Assembly: GCA_034509425.1 (NCBI GenBank)
Contig: JAVTVJ010001837.1
Coordinates: forward strand, 62,001-126,000
Length of the DNA: 64,000 bases
Source: Eopsaltria australis
Lineage: Eukaryota > Chordata > Aves > Passeriformes > Petroicidae
Direction of reading: 5' to 3'
Positions 40,101 to 49,800 of the stretch are shown one piece after another. A program made the position numbers and the translations under genes. Position 1 is the stretch's first letter; the number at the start of each line of letters is the position of its first letter. Below the pieces are notes generated by a model that made no database searches, was not told the DNA's origin, and was given only the letters and a program-made list of their open reading frames with translations.

Positions 40101-40843
40101 ATGTGTTAGTATGCCGTGGGAATTTACAAGTCAAGGTGTGTATGCAACATTTATACTCAGCTTTTCAGAGAGGAGAGTGTGAAAGTACTCTGGAGTCCCT
40201 GAATTTTAACCCATGCAGTCCCCTATATCTTCTAGTCCTCTATATCTCACAGTGCTTTGGTTAGGCTAATTCCTGTACCTGAAGAGAGCACGTTCAGATT
40301 TTAAGCCAGGACCAATTCCATGGACTTGTTCATGAAACAAACCTGGTAAGTCAGAGATGAAGAACTTAGTCAAGCTTGGAAGTCTTGCATGGCACATTCA
40401 CTGTCACAACTGCTTGAAGTCAAAAAAGATCCTTCAGAGACATCACAAATCATCATGCAAGTTCCACAAGAAATTTAACATACTTGTGGACACAGTTTAG
40501 GATGGGATTTCAAGGAATTGTTTTAATTGATACTATTGCTAGTATCTTTTAAGGAAAGGTCTTATGCCTCATTTTTTTCTCTGTCTAAAGTGGCTGACAG
40601 ACACATATTTCTCCTTTTGGGACTTGTTTTGAGTTTTAATAAGAAAATTATTTCATCAATGATAGATAGTGTTATAACCCCATGACTAATATTCTTTCAC
40701 AGGGGAAAGGAGATATGGTCACATACTGGCTTGAAGGTAAGAAAGCCTCTGTCACCCAGAAGGCAGCCACCAGCACTCCTCAAGGTGCCAACAGAGTTTC
40801 ATATGTTCCGATACCAGGTGTCCTTCCCAGTGATCCTCTCTGA
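4108..40843 (+). CDS. Atypical receptor guanylyl cyclase (23 exons, 850 aa)
   Basis: This is a single-pass membrane enzyme predicted to make cGMP from GTP when its extracellular part is engaged. The exons are 4108-4161, 5186-5282, 8124-8256, 10630-10753, 12699-12803, 13376-13478, 15023-15168, 17729-17801, 20038-20185, 21604-21690, 21960-22103, 22924-23045, 24697-24838, 27642-27690, 28617-28721, 29689-29802, 30660-30753, 31536-31623, 32377-32516, 36918-37070, 37709-37807, 40044-40135 and 40703-40843. Every intron is GT..AG and phases match. Domain order is signal peptide (about 1-24), extracellular region (25-234), membrane span (about 235-256), kinase-homology domain (about 325-565), signalling helix (583-625), cyclase domain (about 640-805) and a 46-residue tail. 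The extracellular part is about half the family's usual size and I could not match it to the ANF-receptor fold. GUCY2C, the natriuretic receptors and the retinal cyclases share the cytoplasmic half but not this ectodomain, so I give no symbol. The cyclase assignment is certain; the first and last exons are less so. Confidence 0.9.
5186..5282 (+). CDS. Receptor cyclase exon 2: end of signal peptide, N-terminal ectodomain
   Basis: It follows a 20-T polypyrimidine tract and a GGCAG acceptor and ends at GAG|GTGAGT. It encodes residues 19-50 plus one base. The first five residues (VILVE) complete the hydrophobic signal core. The rest is acidic and carries Cys35 and Cys49. The other two frames hit stops within the exon, which fixes the phase. 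Confidence 0.8.
5970..6133 (+). mobile_element. CR1 LINE 3' end, diverged
   Basis: The order of words matches the 3' end of CR1: GAGATGACCCTGCCTTGAGC, then TTGGACC, then GTGCCTTCCAA, and a terminal TTCTGTGATCTTGTGACT close to the CR1 octamer tail. It lies in intron 2 of the cyclase gene and is 5'-truncated. Confidence 0.75.
7800..8027 (+). mobile_element. CR1 LINE 3' end
   Basis: Clear CR1 3' untranslated sequence: GGGTTGTGAAGCACTGGAAC, AATGTTCAAGGCCAGG, GAACTAGATGATCTTTAAGG and a tail reading CACTCTATGATCCTATGA. It is 5'-truncated and lies in intron 2, ending about 100 bases before the exon 3 acceptor. Confidence 0.9.
8124..8256 (+). CDS. Receptor cyclase exon 3: ectodomain
   Basis: Residues 51-94. 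It contains an N-glycosylation sequon (NVT at 71) and an aromatic stretch (DSFYQYAV) but no cysteine. The acceptor is TTTCTAG and the donor CAG|GTATTA. It begins in phase 1 and ends in phase 2. A CR1 tail ends only about 100 bases upstream of its acceptor. Confidence 0.85.
10630..10753 (+). CDS. Receptor cyclase exon 4: cysteine-rich ectodomain
   Basis: Residues 95-136. It carries a sequon (NAT at 96) and five cysteines (104, 109, 121, 122, 131), including an adjacent CC pair. The acceptor is GATTAG and the donor ATG|GTTAGT. I do not recognise this cysteine pattern as a named domain. Confidence 0.85.
12699..12803 (+). CDS. Receptor cyclase exon 5: ectodomain
   Basis: Residues 137-171, phase 0 at both ends. 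It has Cys142 and a third sequon (NWT at 167). The donor AAG|GTAAAG is strong. A second AG six bases into the exon would not keep the frame. Confidence 0.8.
13376..13478 (+). CDS. Receptor cyclase exon 6: ectodomain
   Basis: Residues 172-205. It has no cysteine and a beta-strand-like hydrophobic start (VVLVHVGV) followed by [14 protein letters not shown]. The acceptor is TTTCGCAG and the donor TAG|GTATGA. It ends in phase 1. Confidence 0.85.
15023..15168 (+). CDS. Receptor cyclase exon 7: juxtamembrane cysteine motif and transmembrane helix
   Basis: Residues 206-254. Six cysteines at 207, 212, 218, 221, 225 and 228 follow the spacing C-x4-C-x5-C-x2-C-x3-C-x2-C, starting CGDGFC and ending DCGECP. 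Directly after it comes the transmembrane helix, about 235-256, with hydrophobic core [19 protein letters not shown]. The acceptor is TAATCAG and the donor ATG|GTAAGT. Confidence 0.9.
17729..17801 (+). CDS. Receptor cyclase exon 8: inner juxtamembrane segment
   Basis: Residues 255-278. It begins with the last membrane residues (WF), then a basic stop-transfer sequence (QYQKQKM), then [12 protein letters not shown]-x-I segment at this position is common before the kinase-homology domain of receptor cyclases. It ends in phase 1 at GTTAGT. Confidence 0.85.
20038..20185 (+). CDS. Receptor cyclase exon 9: linker to kinase-homology domain
   Basis: Residues 279-327. It is rich in Ser, Ala and Thr and has no clear glycine-rich loop until the final FTQTGR. 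The donor is ATA|GTAAGT. The next in-frame codons beyond it are TAG TAA, so splicing here is required. Confidence 0.8.
20900..21003 (-). repeat. Copy A of an unidentified dispersed repeat
   Basis: Read on the - strand it is clearly related to the + strand at 27069-27165. Both read CCTTGATRAA, then a TTTGAC word, then GAGGAA, then ATTCAGAAAGAA. Both copies stay open in the same frame ([15 protein letters not shown] here). It lies in intron 9. I cannot name the family. Confidence 0.6.
21604..21690 (+). CDS. Receptor cyclase exon 10: kinase-homology N-lobe
   Basis: Residues 328-356. It contains the VAIKK strand with the lysine (336) that in active kinases binds ATP phosphates. The helix after it ([10 protein letters not shown]) supplies the family's E-x3-R pattern. 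The acceptor is TTTCAG and the donor GAG|GTAAGA. Confidence 0.9.
21960..22103 (+). CDS. Receptor cyclase exon 11: kinase-homology N-lobe and hinge
   Basis: Residues 357-404. It reads [14 protein letters not shown], the standard receptor-cyclase strand after helix C. The hinge follows as [14 protein letters not shown], matching the EYCPKGSL motif of this family. It begins and ends in phase 2. Confidence 0.95.
22924..23045 (+). CDS. Receptor cyclase exon 12: pseudo-catalytic loop
   Basis: Residues 405-445. It contains [12 protein letters not shown] and then HGRLKSNNC at 426-434, where active kinases have HRDLKxxN. The catalytic Asp is replaced by Arg428, so this domain should not phosphorylate proteins. 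That is the rule in receptor cyclases. Confidence 0.95.
24697..24838 (+). CDS. Receptor cyclase exon 13: DYG and APE motifs
   Basis: Residues 446-492. DYG (446-448) replaces DFG but keeps the Asp. A Ser/Gln-rich insert follows (SSSSQQ), then TAPE (473-476) and SDVY, completed as SDVYSY in exon 14. The donor AG|GTAGCT is weaker than its neighbours. Confidence 0.9.
27069..27165 (+). repeat. Copy B of an unidentified dispersed repeat
   Basis: Partner of copy A at 20900-21003, in the opposite orientation and in intron 13. Its open frame reads [17 protein letters not shown]. Similarity fades within about 100 bases on each side. Confidence 0.6.
27642..27690 (+). CDS. Receptor cyclase exon 14: kinase-homology C-lobe helix
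   Basis: Residues 493-509. At 49 bases it is the shortest exon, encoding [16 protein letters not shown], the helix that follows the DVYS motif. The acceptor is TCTGCAG and the donor GCA|GTAAGT. Confidence 0.9.
28617..28721 (+). CDS. Receptor cyclase exon 15: kinase-homology C-lobe
   Basis: Residues 510-544, phase 0 at both ends. This is a variable region in the family, with a CPCP motif near its end. The acceptor is TTCTCTAG and the donor GAG|GTGAGT. Confidence 0.85.
29689..29802 (+). CDS. Receptor cyclase exon 16: end of kinase-homology domain
   Basis: Residues 545-582. It has [12 protein letters not shown], equivalent to the CW..dP..RP.F motif closing kinase-like domains, then the start of the linker. 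Phase 0 at both ends. Confidence 0.9.
30112..30138 (+). repeat. CTACATG short tandem repeat
   Basis: Seven-base unit repeated about three and a half times, in intron 16. Confidence 0.85.
30660..30753 (+). CDS. Receptor cyclase exon 17: signalling helix
   Basis: Residues 583-613. The [18 protein letters not shown] segment is the coiled-coil dimerisation helix of receptor cyclases, which passes the signal to the catalytic dimer. The donor is ATA|GTAAGT. Confidence 0.95.
31536..31623 (+). CDS. Receptor cyclase exon 18: helix to cyclase junction
   Basis: Residues 614-642. It contains [11 protein letters not shown], the conserved MLP motif, and ends with ATIFF, the first strand of the cyclase domain. 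Confidence 0.95.
32377..32516 (+). CDS. Receptor cyclase exon 19: cyclase metal and guanine site
   Basis: Residues 643-689. It contains SDIVGFT with metal-binding Asp644, then KVETIGDA with Glu684 (guanine recognition) and Asp688 (second metal ligand). The next intron, 32517-36917, is the largest (4.4 kb) and is filled with mobile-element remnants. Confidence 0.97.
33010..34340 (-). mobile_element. Probable endogenous retrovirus LTR, reverse orientation
   Basis: On the - strand it would run from TGTGCC at 34340 to CCACTACA at 33010, giving the TGT...ACA ends usual for LTRs. It has an AATAAA (33145-33150 reversed) about 135 bases before its 3' end. A purine-rich AGGTGGAGGGGGGAGAATCC lies immediately outside its 5' end and would serve as polypurine tract. 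The GC-rich part at 33975-34230 contains internal repeats. No target-site duplication was found, and the exact ends are inferred. It lies in the intron between exons 19 and 20 of the cyclase. Confidence 0.45.
34054..34225 (+). repeat. GC-rich diverged direct repeat, about 85-90 bp, two copies
   Basis: Two copies begin at about 34054 and 34145, each with GTCTGAGCTGCA, then GGGGCC or GGGTCC, then a CTCTCCC-x-CCGGG block and CACGC. A partial third GAGCTGCAGGGGG copy precedes at 34026. It lies within the presumed U3 of the LTR, where enhancer repeats often occur. Confidence 0.6.
34341..34760 (-). mobile_element. Probable internal 3' tail of the same retroviral remnant
   Basis: Sequence adjoining the polypurine-like tract on the 5' side of the presumed LTR. 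A 71-codon open frame on the - strand (34499-34714) has no product I recognise. Assignment rests on position only, and the outer boundary is uncertain. Confidence 0.3.
34903..36480 (-). mobile_element. CR1 LINE fragment, about 1.6 kb, reverse
   Basis: It starts with the reversed CR1 tail (AATCATAGAATATCCTGAG, GTTGGAAGGGATCC). It runs back through familiar CR1 sequence such as GAGCACAGGGCTGAGGATGG and ATCAAAAGCTTTACTGAAAT. It lies in the 4.4-kb intron within the cyclase catalytic domain. A 206-codon frame on the + strand (35083-35703) is antisense to the element and is not a gene. Confidence 0.92.
36918..37070 (+). CDS. Receptor cyclase exon 20: cyclase domain
   Basis: Residues 690-740. It reads [12 protein letters not shown] and [12 protein letters not shown], then IRAGIHSG, all typical of class III guanylyl cyclases. 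It begins and ends in phase 1. Confidence 0.97.
37709..37807 (+). CDS. Receptor cyclase exon 21: guanine and transition-state residues
   Basis: Residues 741-773. It contains [18 protein letters not shown] with Cys756, the guanine-selecting residue, and NTASRMES with Asn763 and Arg767, which stabilise the transition state. Both are intact, so this should be an active guanylyl cyclase, not an adenylyl cyclase. Confidence 0.97.
40044..40135 (+). CDS. Receptor cyclase exon 22: end of cyclase domain
   Basis: Residues 774-804. It carries the last helix and strand of the cyclase fold ([14 protein letters not shown], then GNLQVK). Acceptor TTTCCAG, donor AAG|GTGTGT, ending in phase 0. Confidence 0.93.
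40703..40843 (+). CDS. Receptor cyclase exon 23: C-terminus and stop
   Basis: Residues 805-850 and a [15 protein letters not shown] closes the cyclase domain. The remaining 34 residues are Ser/Thr/Pro-rich and unlike any tail I know. A consensus donor (AAG|GTAAGA) at 40737 lies inside the exon, so a transcript that splices on to another exon is possible. Confidence 0.8.
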   Translation, partial: GKGDMVTYWLEGKKASVTQKAATSTPQGANRVSYVPIPGVLPSDPL

Positions 40844-43800
40844 AGTCCTGCTTCCTAGTCACTCATTAACTCCAGTATCCCTTCTGCTTTCAGTCTGTTA
40901 GATCATCCTGCTGAATTAGAAAATTAGAAAAGGGATAATACACCTCTTTGGTCTTGTGAATGTATTAGCTCAGGCTTTATTTATAGGTGTTTCTCCCAGA
41001 TGTGGCACTGAAAATACAAAAAAAGCAAAACCTCATCTTAAGAAATAATACATAGAAATGACCAACCAGCTACCAGGGCAGAAGGTAGCTCCCAGTGTTA
41101 CTTCTTGATTTGGTTTTGATGGGAGATCCTCAGCCAGCAGCCACCATGACTTCAAAATCAGCTGGTTGGACGTTCCAGCCTGTGAGGTGCTCCCACAGGA
41201 AAGGAGACAGTGTAATGTTGCTGTTCAGTGGTATCATAAACCCTGTGGGTGTGGTTGGTTTTGTGCTGTGAAAGGGAAAAATGAGGTGTTTACTGTGAGA
41301 AAGTAAGATCTATCAAAAGAGAAGGATGTAGCGGAGAAATTATAGTTTATACAAACCAAAATGAGAATTTGTACTCCTGCTTCCATGTCATCTCCATTGT
41401 CTGGAGCATAGAAAGAAGAATTAAGAAGAAAGTCTGGTGTGTTTCCATAGAGCCTATTCCTAGTGACACATGCCATCTTGTTGCAGAGACCTGAAAATCT
41501 TGGAAGAAAAATGCAAGACATTGTATGCAGTTGCTAAACAGGATAAAGTTCATTACAGTTGCTCTTGTCTTTGGCTGCTCCGGGATTTTGCTAAAAAACA
41601 GCTCTTAACATTAGCTGATGTTATGTAGTTGCTTTGACTAAAGTGGCAGTGAACATACTGTAGCTGGATAGCTGTCAGTGAAATCAGGCAGCCCTCTGAG
41701 TCACTGTGTAATTCAGGACACGGTTTAGGAAAGGTCATTCCTGAGCCAGCACTTCCTGTAAAGAGAGAACCATCACTACAAGTGGAGTAATCTCTACATA
41801 AGCATGGTTCTGTGAGCATTCCTGGTGTTGGCTTTCTTTAAAGACTTACCTTTCAGGGCTAATCTATTCTGAATAGTTGAGACAGTTTCTGTTTGATTAA
41901 CAAACAATTTAACAGAATTAGTGAAACTGAGAGACAAAGGATATCTTGAGTCAAAGCAGTTCCACCATAATGTGAATTAGACTGGATAAAGCTAATTGGG
42001 AAGACATGAAAAGGAGGGACTCTGCTCCCTTACCTTCCAGTCTGTCCCTGATCCCAGTTACAAGTACAAAAACATGCATGTAGTTGCAATTTTTCTGGTA
42101 TAAATTTATGTAGTTTAAACAAGCAGCTGACTACCTGTTCATGTTCCCATGCAGTTAGCATAGCTACAACTTTTAATTGCAAGTATGTGCTGTGTGATAG
42201 TGATAGGAGTTTCACACTACAGTCTTTCTTCAGCTTCTGTGAGAAGTAAATGCAGAGGTAATGACAGATTTTTCAGCGATGCCTAACAGAGGCAGAAAGT
42301 TAAATCCTTCCAAATTATGGGAGATTTTTTTGAAATACACAGAAAAGATGTAGAACATTCTGAGTGAAATTATGTCTCAGACGTCTGTGAAACTCTGTAT
42401 TTGTGACTGGAATGGAACCAGAATCTCAGCAAGGGACATAGACATAGTGACTTTGGCACATGAGATCCCAACACAGAGTCCAGCCAAATCTTTTAAAATC
42501 AAAATTTTTAATTGGTTTCACACTTTTTCTAAACTTAAAAATTCCTTTCTCTGTTTTTAAATTTCATATTAGAGGGTATAGTACAGTTACTGTTTTTGTA
42601 ATCTTAGCAGAATAAATCTTCCACTTATCAGTAGCCCAGAGATATCCTCTAATACAACTATTTCCTTTATCCAAATGCTATCTAGAAATTGTGAAACTCT
42701 CTGCTCTATTATAGTGCTTCATGATGAATTAAATAGTTCACATTATTATTTTAATGTGTTTGCATTTGTTTACATTTTTATTAAAATGGTGCATATCCTT
42801 ATCAAATGTGGATGTGAAAGCATATGCTATGTCCTTAGTATTTCCAGTATTTCAGTTCTTCTGCTTTATTTTAATGTTGTCTATAGAATTAAAAGATTTT
42901 TAAAAGGTGTCTTATGAGTTTAAAATCTTCTGAATAGAAATGAGTGATAAGTGACCAATAACAAGCTTGCTGGATTGACAGCTTTCACCACTGACAAGTC
43001 CTTGGGTTGCGTAGTATTCAAGTTCTGCTGAAGACAGCAGAGACTCTTGCTGACTTTAGGAGGCTTAGAGCCTGGTGCTTTTCTATAAAAGAGGTACAGC
43101 TTGAAGAGTACCTGGGTCAGCCTACCTTAGTTTTATTGTTACTTCCTGATCCTCTCCTTGAACAGAGCATCTCCAGAGTGGGAACTAGATTATTTTCTAC
43201 AGACCATTGAATCTGTCATATCTTTCCTGCAACTTCAAGCACTAGTCCTTATTCATGTCAGTTTGTCTGACTGTGATGATATGACTGACTTTGGAAGATA
43301 CAAGTACAGTAGTGAACATTATAGATACAAAAAGAAGTGTCTTCAGTCAACTGACAAGTATTTTAAGATTAATCTCAGACATTTTGACAGATGTAGTCAA
43401 TGACTATGGTCATATTTCAGATGCAGGAAAGCATTTACCAACTGGTAAAGCTGAAGTATGATAACCTGCACAGTGCTTATCTCCAAGATGCTTTAAACCC
43501 ACAGACATTCACATCCCAGATTTGGAGCTAGTCAGCTAATCTAGCATGCATTCTTGTCTAAATGTCACTCTATACTAGAAGTATGTGATGTGTTCTTCCT
43601 TTTCTTGATGATTATATGCATGCCAGAAAATGGGGAAGCAATTGCAATAATAGAGCTGAAGAAGTGAAGGTGATATGTACTTTATAGATCACTTCACTTA
43701 GCGGCCGTTCATTTTCTACTGCCATGCAAGATAATACAGAGGACACTAAGACTCTGTTCACAGTGTGGTGATTTTATGGAAAGATTGTGCATTCTTATTA

Positions 43801-46800
43801 TTGTTTATTGCAGCTCCATCTACCTGGCAGTGAGAATGCAAGCAGGAGCATTAAAAAAATCACACAACACAAAAACTGACTTATGAAAGTCTTTTATTAA
43901 ATTGGTAAACCTTCACCACATTGTTTCAACTTGAATATTGAGCAACAGACTGAATAATCACAATATTTTTAGAAAATCACAACAAGTAAAGCCAAAAATT
44001 CATTAATGTATTTGCAAGTGTAAAACTTCCTAGATTTTATTCAAACCATGGGCATTGGAAAAAGACTGTGTTTTGCCACCAAAAAGTTATTCTTTATCCC
44101 CTAAATTAGGTAGCAAACATATTTTTTTAGCTTGTTATTGGTGTCTATGGGGTCTCCAATTCCAAGGTTCTTTTTTTTGCAAACAGAAGAGTTATCTGCT
44201 TCCTTGTACAGCTGATTAGTCAAATGAAATAAATTATTTTTTTAAATAAAAGTGAAGTGAAATCATGTGTCCTTTGCAAACAATGCAGGGGCATAAAATG
44301 AGTGTTGAATCTGACTGTGCAGTCAAAGGATGCAGCGTTTCTTTAAGATCAATGTCTAATTAGTATGAGATTTCCCCAGCTTGTAGAACATCTCTCCCAC
44401 CCACTCAGACCCCTAAAAATTACTAATAGCCCTTCCATCTGAATTGACCTCAAAAGTAGAAATCTTTGGTTTCAAGAGTCTTTCTGGGGCTGTCCTTTCA
44501 AACCTGCAAAAAGACAAGGCTATGCAAGATTGTTCTGATTATACTCCAGCTCAGTACCATCTGCTTTTCAGCTAATGAGCATTTTGTCCTCCTAATTCCT
44601 CTCCCAAATCATCTCTACTTCAGTATAAAACATTGCATTGTACAGGTTTGTTTTTTTACATTCTAAATTGGAATTCAAAGATAAAATATTTTGCAGTAAA
44701 ATGTTGTCTTCAAATAAAATATGGGAAAATTGCCTTTCCTCCTAATGTAAATTTTGGCTTAAATTTAAATGCACTTTCTGATGTAGAGATATAAAACAAC
44801 CAGAGTTTGAAATGTGACAGAGTGGGTGTTTAAAATTTGTTTGTGTGGGAACCTGAATGACTGGAACCTTCCAGAGAACACCCATGAGTCTACATGATGT
44901 TATTTAATGTCCCACAGCACAGTAACCACAGTCCTCTGGTTCACACAGTGGAACAACCCACCCCACCTTCTTATTTGTACATCATCTTTCCACTGCACTA
45001 TGTCCTAAACACGTGTGCAATCCTTTTTGGAACTAAATTCCAAAGACTGGATTCAACAGATTTCATACAGCACTAAGTTTGACCTTGAAGCTCCATGTGA
45101 AGTGTTCAATGTTACACCTTTGTGAAATTTGCCTTAGATTTCAACAGCAACAAAACAAGTACTTCCTACCAGTGAGTGCCAAATATGAAGCTAATGTAGG
45201 AGCATCCTTATGTTCATGACTGTGCACAATCACTGATTATTACTGCATTTCATACTAAAATACAGTGGTGTGAAAACAAGTGTTTTGATGAGATCTAAAA
45301 TCAGATCCCTACTACATGGTATTCTTTCCTTGTAGTTCTTGTATCATGCCTTCAAGCAGGAAAACACTCTCTGAGCCTACTTGAGGAGCCGTCTGGGTAA
45401 GCTACCAAAGATACAATACACACATGGAACAGTGCACTAAACAGTGCACTTTTTTTGTGACCAGAATTTAACCTGACAAACTAATGAAACACTGTGTGTG
45501 ATGCCTTTTTGGTCTCTTGCTTTTAAGAAGACCTCTTCTGTTCTACTCTCACTAGAACATGGGAGAGTACAGAAACAGATTTTCAAAGTGTTTAACCCTT
45601 TTTCACTCCCTAAGGAGTGAAAAGAACACTTTAGATTGAAAAAAATGCTAGAACTCAATCTTTCAGGATTGACTGAAGGTTCAGGGCTTTTACCAATGGT
45701 TTGGGCAAAGCACGGGAAAAATTCAGATTTCAGTTTCCAGGATTTCACAGGGGCCATACTGAAACACAGACCTGGAATGTCTTAACTCTGTTGGATTAAA
45801 TGTGTGTTCTTGAAGAGTCACAACAGAGTTGTTTTTAGGAATAAATTTTTCTCCTAAAGAATGGAAGGAATTTTAAATTGCAGCAATAGGCTTGAGGCAG
45901 AAAACTTGGGTGAGGTGTTGGAAAACACCTCCAAGGAGATCTCAAATTACTATGCTGCTATGATTGTGCATTCTGTTACCTGCCTTTGCAGACAAATGTA
46001 TAGCTTATATATACACACCCATCCAGGGTGCAGTTTGTAAGTAAAAACATTAAGCATAAACACTTCTGTGTATCTGACACAAGGCTAATTCATGCAACTG
46101 TTCTGAACACAAAATACACAAAGATTTAAAAACTAATGAAAGCTGAATCTCCATGTCTGGTAAAGACATAGAGGGTCTGGAATTCTAGCACCAATAGGAC
46201 TGCTAAATTTAAAAAAAAATAGGTAAAGCTTACCTATGAAAGTTCGTCAGGGTGCATGAAAAGTGACAATCCACTGTCTCTGTGGTTTCCAGACATAAAA
46301 GAGCCCATACCATCAGAGAAGTAACAAACCCACTGACAGTTCTCCCTGTAGGGATTGCATGTTCAGACTGGCTGCAGAGTGGAAACGGGCTCAGCATGAG
46401 CTGCTTTGTAGCTGATGCCCCATGCCGTGTGTCAAGAGAACACCTCTAGCCTACATATTAGGCAACTCCTCTACAAGTTTTAATACAATTCATATTAGAA
46501 GCATAGACAGAAACCTTTCAGGACTCAAAAGTTTCCTATGCCATGGCTTTACTGGCAACATGCTGAGTCAAGGTCCTGTGTGCTGATTGTGCTCTGCAAG
46601 TAAATAGGTTATTCCCTACATGCACATGAAAGTCAGGCTGAAAGTGTTTGGTGGCTTGACAGTCACCCACCTCTAACCCATGGAAAAATCCCAAGCTTGT
46701 GCTGCAAGAACTGACAATATAATTGAATGTATCAACATAACAGCTTAGATTGGATGGATGATGTAGTGTCAAATTCTAGCACCCTGGCCAAAAGCAGGAG

Positions 46801-49800
46801 CTCTCTCTGCGAAGTCTGGTATGTAGCAGCAGATATGGTGAGAGGGGGTCACAGTAGCTGTTACTCTGGTAATTACAACATAATAAATAGTTATTGGAGC
46901 CAGGACTGCAGAGTTTGGATCAGAGGGGGAGGAACTGCCTCTGCAAGAGTATGATATTTCTGCAGAATGCAGATCAAGAATACAATACCAGTCCAGCAGG
47001 ACACGTACTCTGAGCGCACTCACCTCTTGCTTATTCAGTTCCTGGCCAAAAGGACCAGCTATTGTTGTGCACTCAGGAGGACAAAGTGCACCTTGATTAA
47101 AACTTCAAATTGTCTGTTAAAGACTTTGCAGTGATCAGCTTGTCTGAATGCAAAAATGCTACTTGTGACAACAGAAATTTAAACAAAGCAACATAAAATT
47201 GCCTTTTGTTGATCTCCATATCACATTGTCTCTTAAAAGAAGATAAACTACATTGTAGCACTATGATAAATGCAATTCCAAAAATGAAGTTTATGTATCT
47301 TAGGCAACTTCTCTGAATGTCCAAATTATTGTTTTCCTTTAATTGCTTTATACACCCTGCCACCCATACATTATATGTGGTTCACAAGATATTTATCCCC
47401 CAAGACATTTATCCCCCAAACTGAGCTCCCCTACAATTTCATGCATTGTTAGGAAGAGAGCATTGAGGAGAGAAGTGGGACTTTCACCCAGAGGTTATTT
47501 AAAGTACCAAGAACAGTAAGAAGCTTTCATCTCTGGTCATGGCTCAAAATCACACCCCATGCTGTAGTATCCTGAAGCCAAATTCAGACTAGAAGCTGCC
47601 TCTGAAAAGCAAAGTGATAATGCCTGCTTGTGCTAAGATCAGCACTGGTACCACAAGTTCTAGTGTCCACATGAGCTAAATGAAAATAAAGTCCCAGGTG
47701 CTCTCTGATCTCGGCATGTTATCTGTTTAAAAAATTTGAAAATGACGTCATGATGTCTATGATCAAATATACAGTAGATTTCTACTGGCAAAACTATAAA
47801 AAGGTCACTTTATTAAAAAAAGACACAAACACCAAGAAACCAACAGAACAACAAAACCCCCAAAATAAAGAAAAAACAAACCAGCCCTTTCTTAACACCT
47901 AACCCCCTCAACAAACAAAAAATCTAAACTCCTTTCATTTTCAAATTAACAAATTCAAATTTTTTAAATGGCCAAATTAATCCATTTCCATTTCATTCTC
48001 TGCTAAACTAGCAGGAAAAAAGGAAAAATAAAGAAAGAGGTTTCAGAGGCAGGACTAATTTATTTCTCTAATTTCAAATTCTCACACATTCAATAAACAA
48101 TTTCAGTGGATTACGATATATTAGCCTGGAAATATTGCTTAAAGTTGTATTTTATTGTGAAATCTTACCTCAGCTGAATGAATGGAGGGATGACATTGCC
48201 TGCAAATATCAAATTTTAAACACACATTATTTTATACATCTTTTTATATTGTGGGAAGTTTTCATTCCCATTAAACTTTGCTTGAATACAAGCATTCTCA
48301 TTTCTACACTAAGAATGGAATAAAGCACATGACTCAGATCTGCATGTCTGTACATCAAGTTATATATTTACTGTTCCATTTGTCACTAGAGTTTGCTGTC
48401 CTGTCTTGAAAAAGCCCATGTAACTTTTGACAGAGAACATCTAATCCTAGACAAAATGGAAAAACTTGACTGCTTCCTATATATATTTTGCAGAACTGTA
48501 CAAATCTAGGTTCCCAGCAGGCTGGTGCCTTGCTCTCTTATGCAAGGCAAGTGATTACTCACAACCCTGTCAAAGGCAGCAGGCAGGATCCAGTAGCCTG
48601 TTTTCTCATGGTGGGTCTGATCTCCAGAGATGCTGAGCATCCCTGGGCACACAGTGAGACCCTCACCTGCTCTCCTTAGAAGCAGAAAGCAAAAGACCCT
48701 ATTCCTTATCATACTCATCAACAGAATTTTAGCTGTTGGCTTCAGAGGTTGTGAAACAAGACTTCCTGGTGCCATTAAAGACTTGCTCTGTACATTGCAG
48801 AATAAGGTCCTGCAGTGACTAAGCCTAAGCAGGAGGCAAGCTGCTGACAGCAACTGAGTGCTTTTATGTGGAGGTTAAACATGTCAGGGAGGGGGGTCTG
48901 TTTTTGTGGAATTCTTTTGCTCATTGGATAAAACCTGGGCTGCACACAGTGCAGGTGTTAATTTATTACCACAGTACTGTCGCTGCATGCCTGAGCAGCA
49001 CAGCTGCTTGTAACCACCTATTCAGAGTCTTTGCCTGACTTAAACTAGCTAGAGTTTGTTTAATTTATCCTAATAGTATCCAGATGCCCCACCACAGTCT
49101 GGTCAAAGGGTTAACATCTTATTTGGTCTGAAACACAGGAAGCTATCCAATGTAAAAAATTGTTTCCTTCTTCTGGAAACATCTTCAGAGACTGGTTGTC
49201 TGTTACAATTTGACGTAAGTTTCTCAACAAACAAACCAATACACACATAAGTATATGTATAAAATTTACATTCACTTTCCAAACAATTCCATGGGCATGG
49301 AAACCCTCATTTGAGTGGAAAATTCCTTTTAATTTTCTACACAACGTCTTAGGTTGCTATAAATGAAAGGCTGTTTTTCTTATTTCCTACTCTGGTAACT
49401 CAATACATTTCTCTGGTAATTAAGACTTTTATCACACAGGAACTTTTTGGAGTTCTGGGAGTTTACTTATAGGAACTGCGGCTTTGTGAGATGTTAGCAA
49501 ATTATGCTATGCTTTAGCAACCATTGCCCTAAGAACCTGAACACTTAGAGTAGATGCTCAGCACGTACATTGTGTTACACCACAGCTCTGTTACCTATGC
49601 CATATAGGTCAGGTAAGATGTTTATGCACAGCATGGAACATGCAACTTAATGATGGGACAGAATTGTCAGGATTTTTATTTCAGTATGTAAACTGCAGGC
49701 TCTGAATTTGAAAGGTTAATCTTCATTATTCACTTCACATTTTCTTGCTATGTATCCATAAGCTGTGAAAAAACATCTGTCAGTCAAGTCCTCTGTTCCC

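Noticed and set aside
4108..40843. Identification of the cyclase as GUCY2C
   Set aside because: HGRLKS-C in the kinase-homology domain and [19 protein letters not shown] recall GC-C, but the ectodomain, kinase-homology details and C-terminal tail differ and the locus is not the one expected for GUCY2C.
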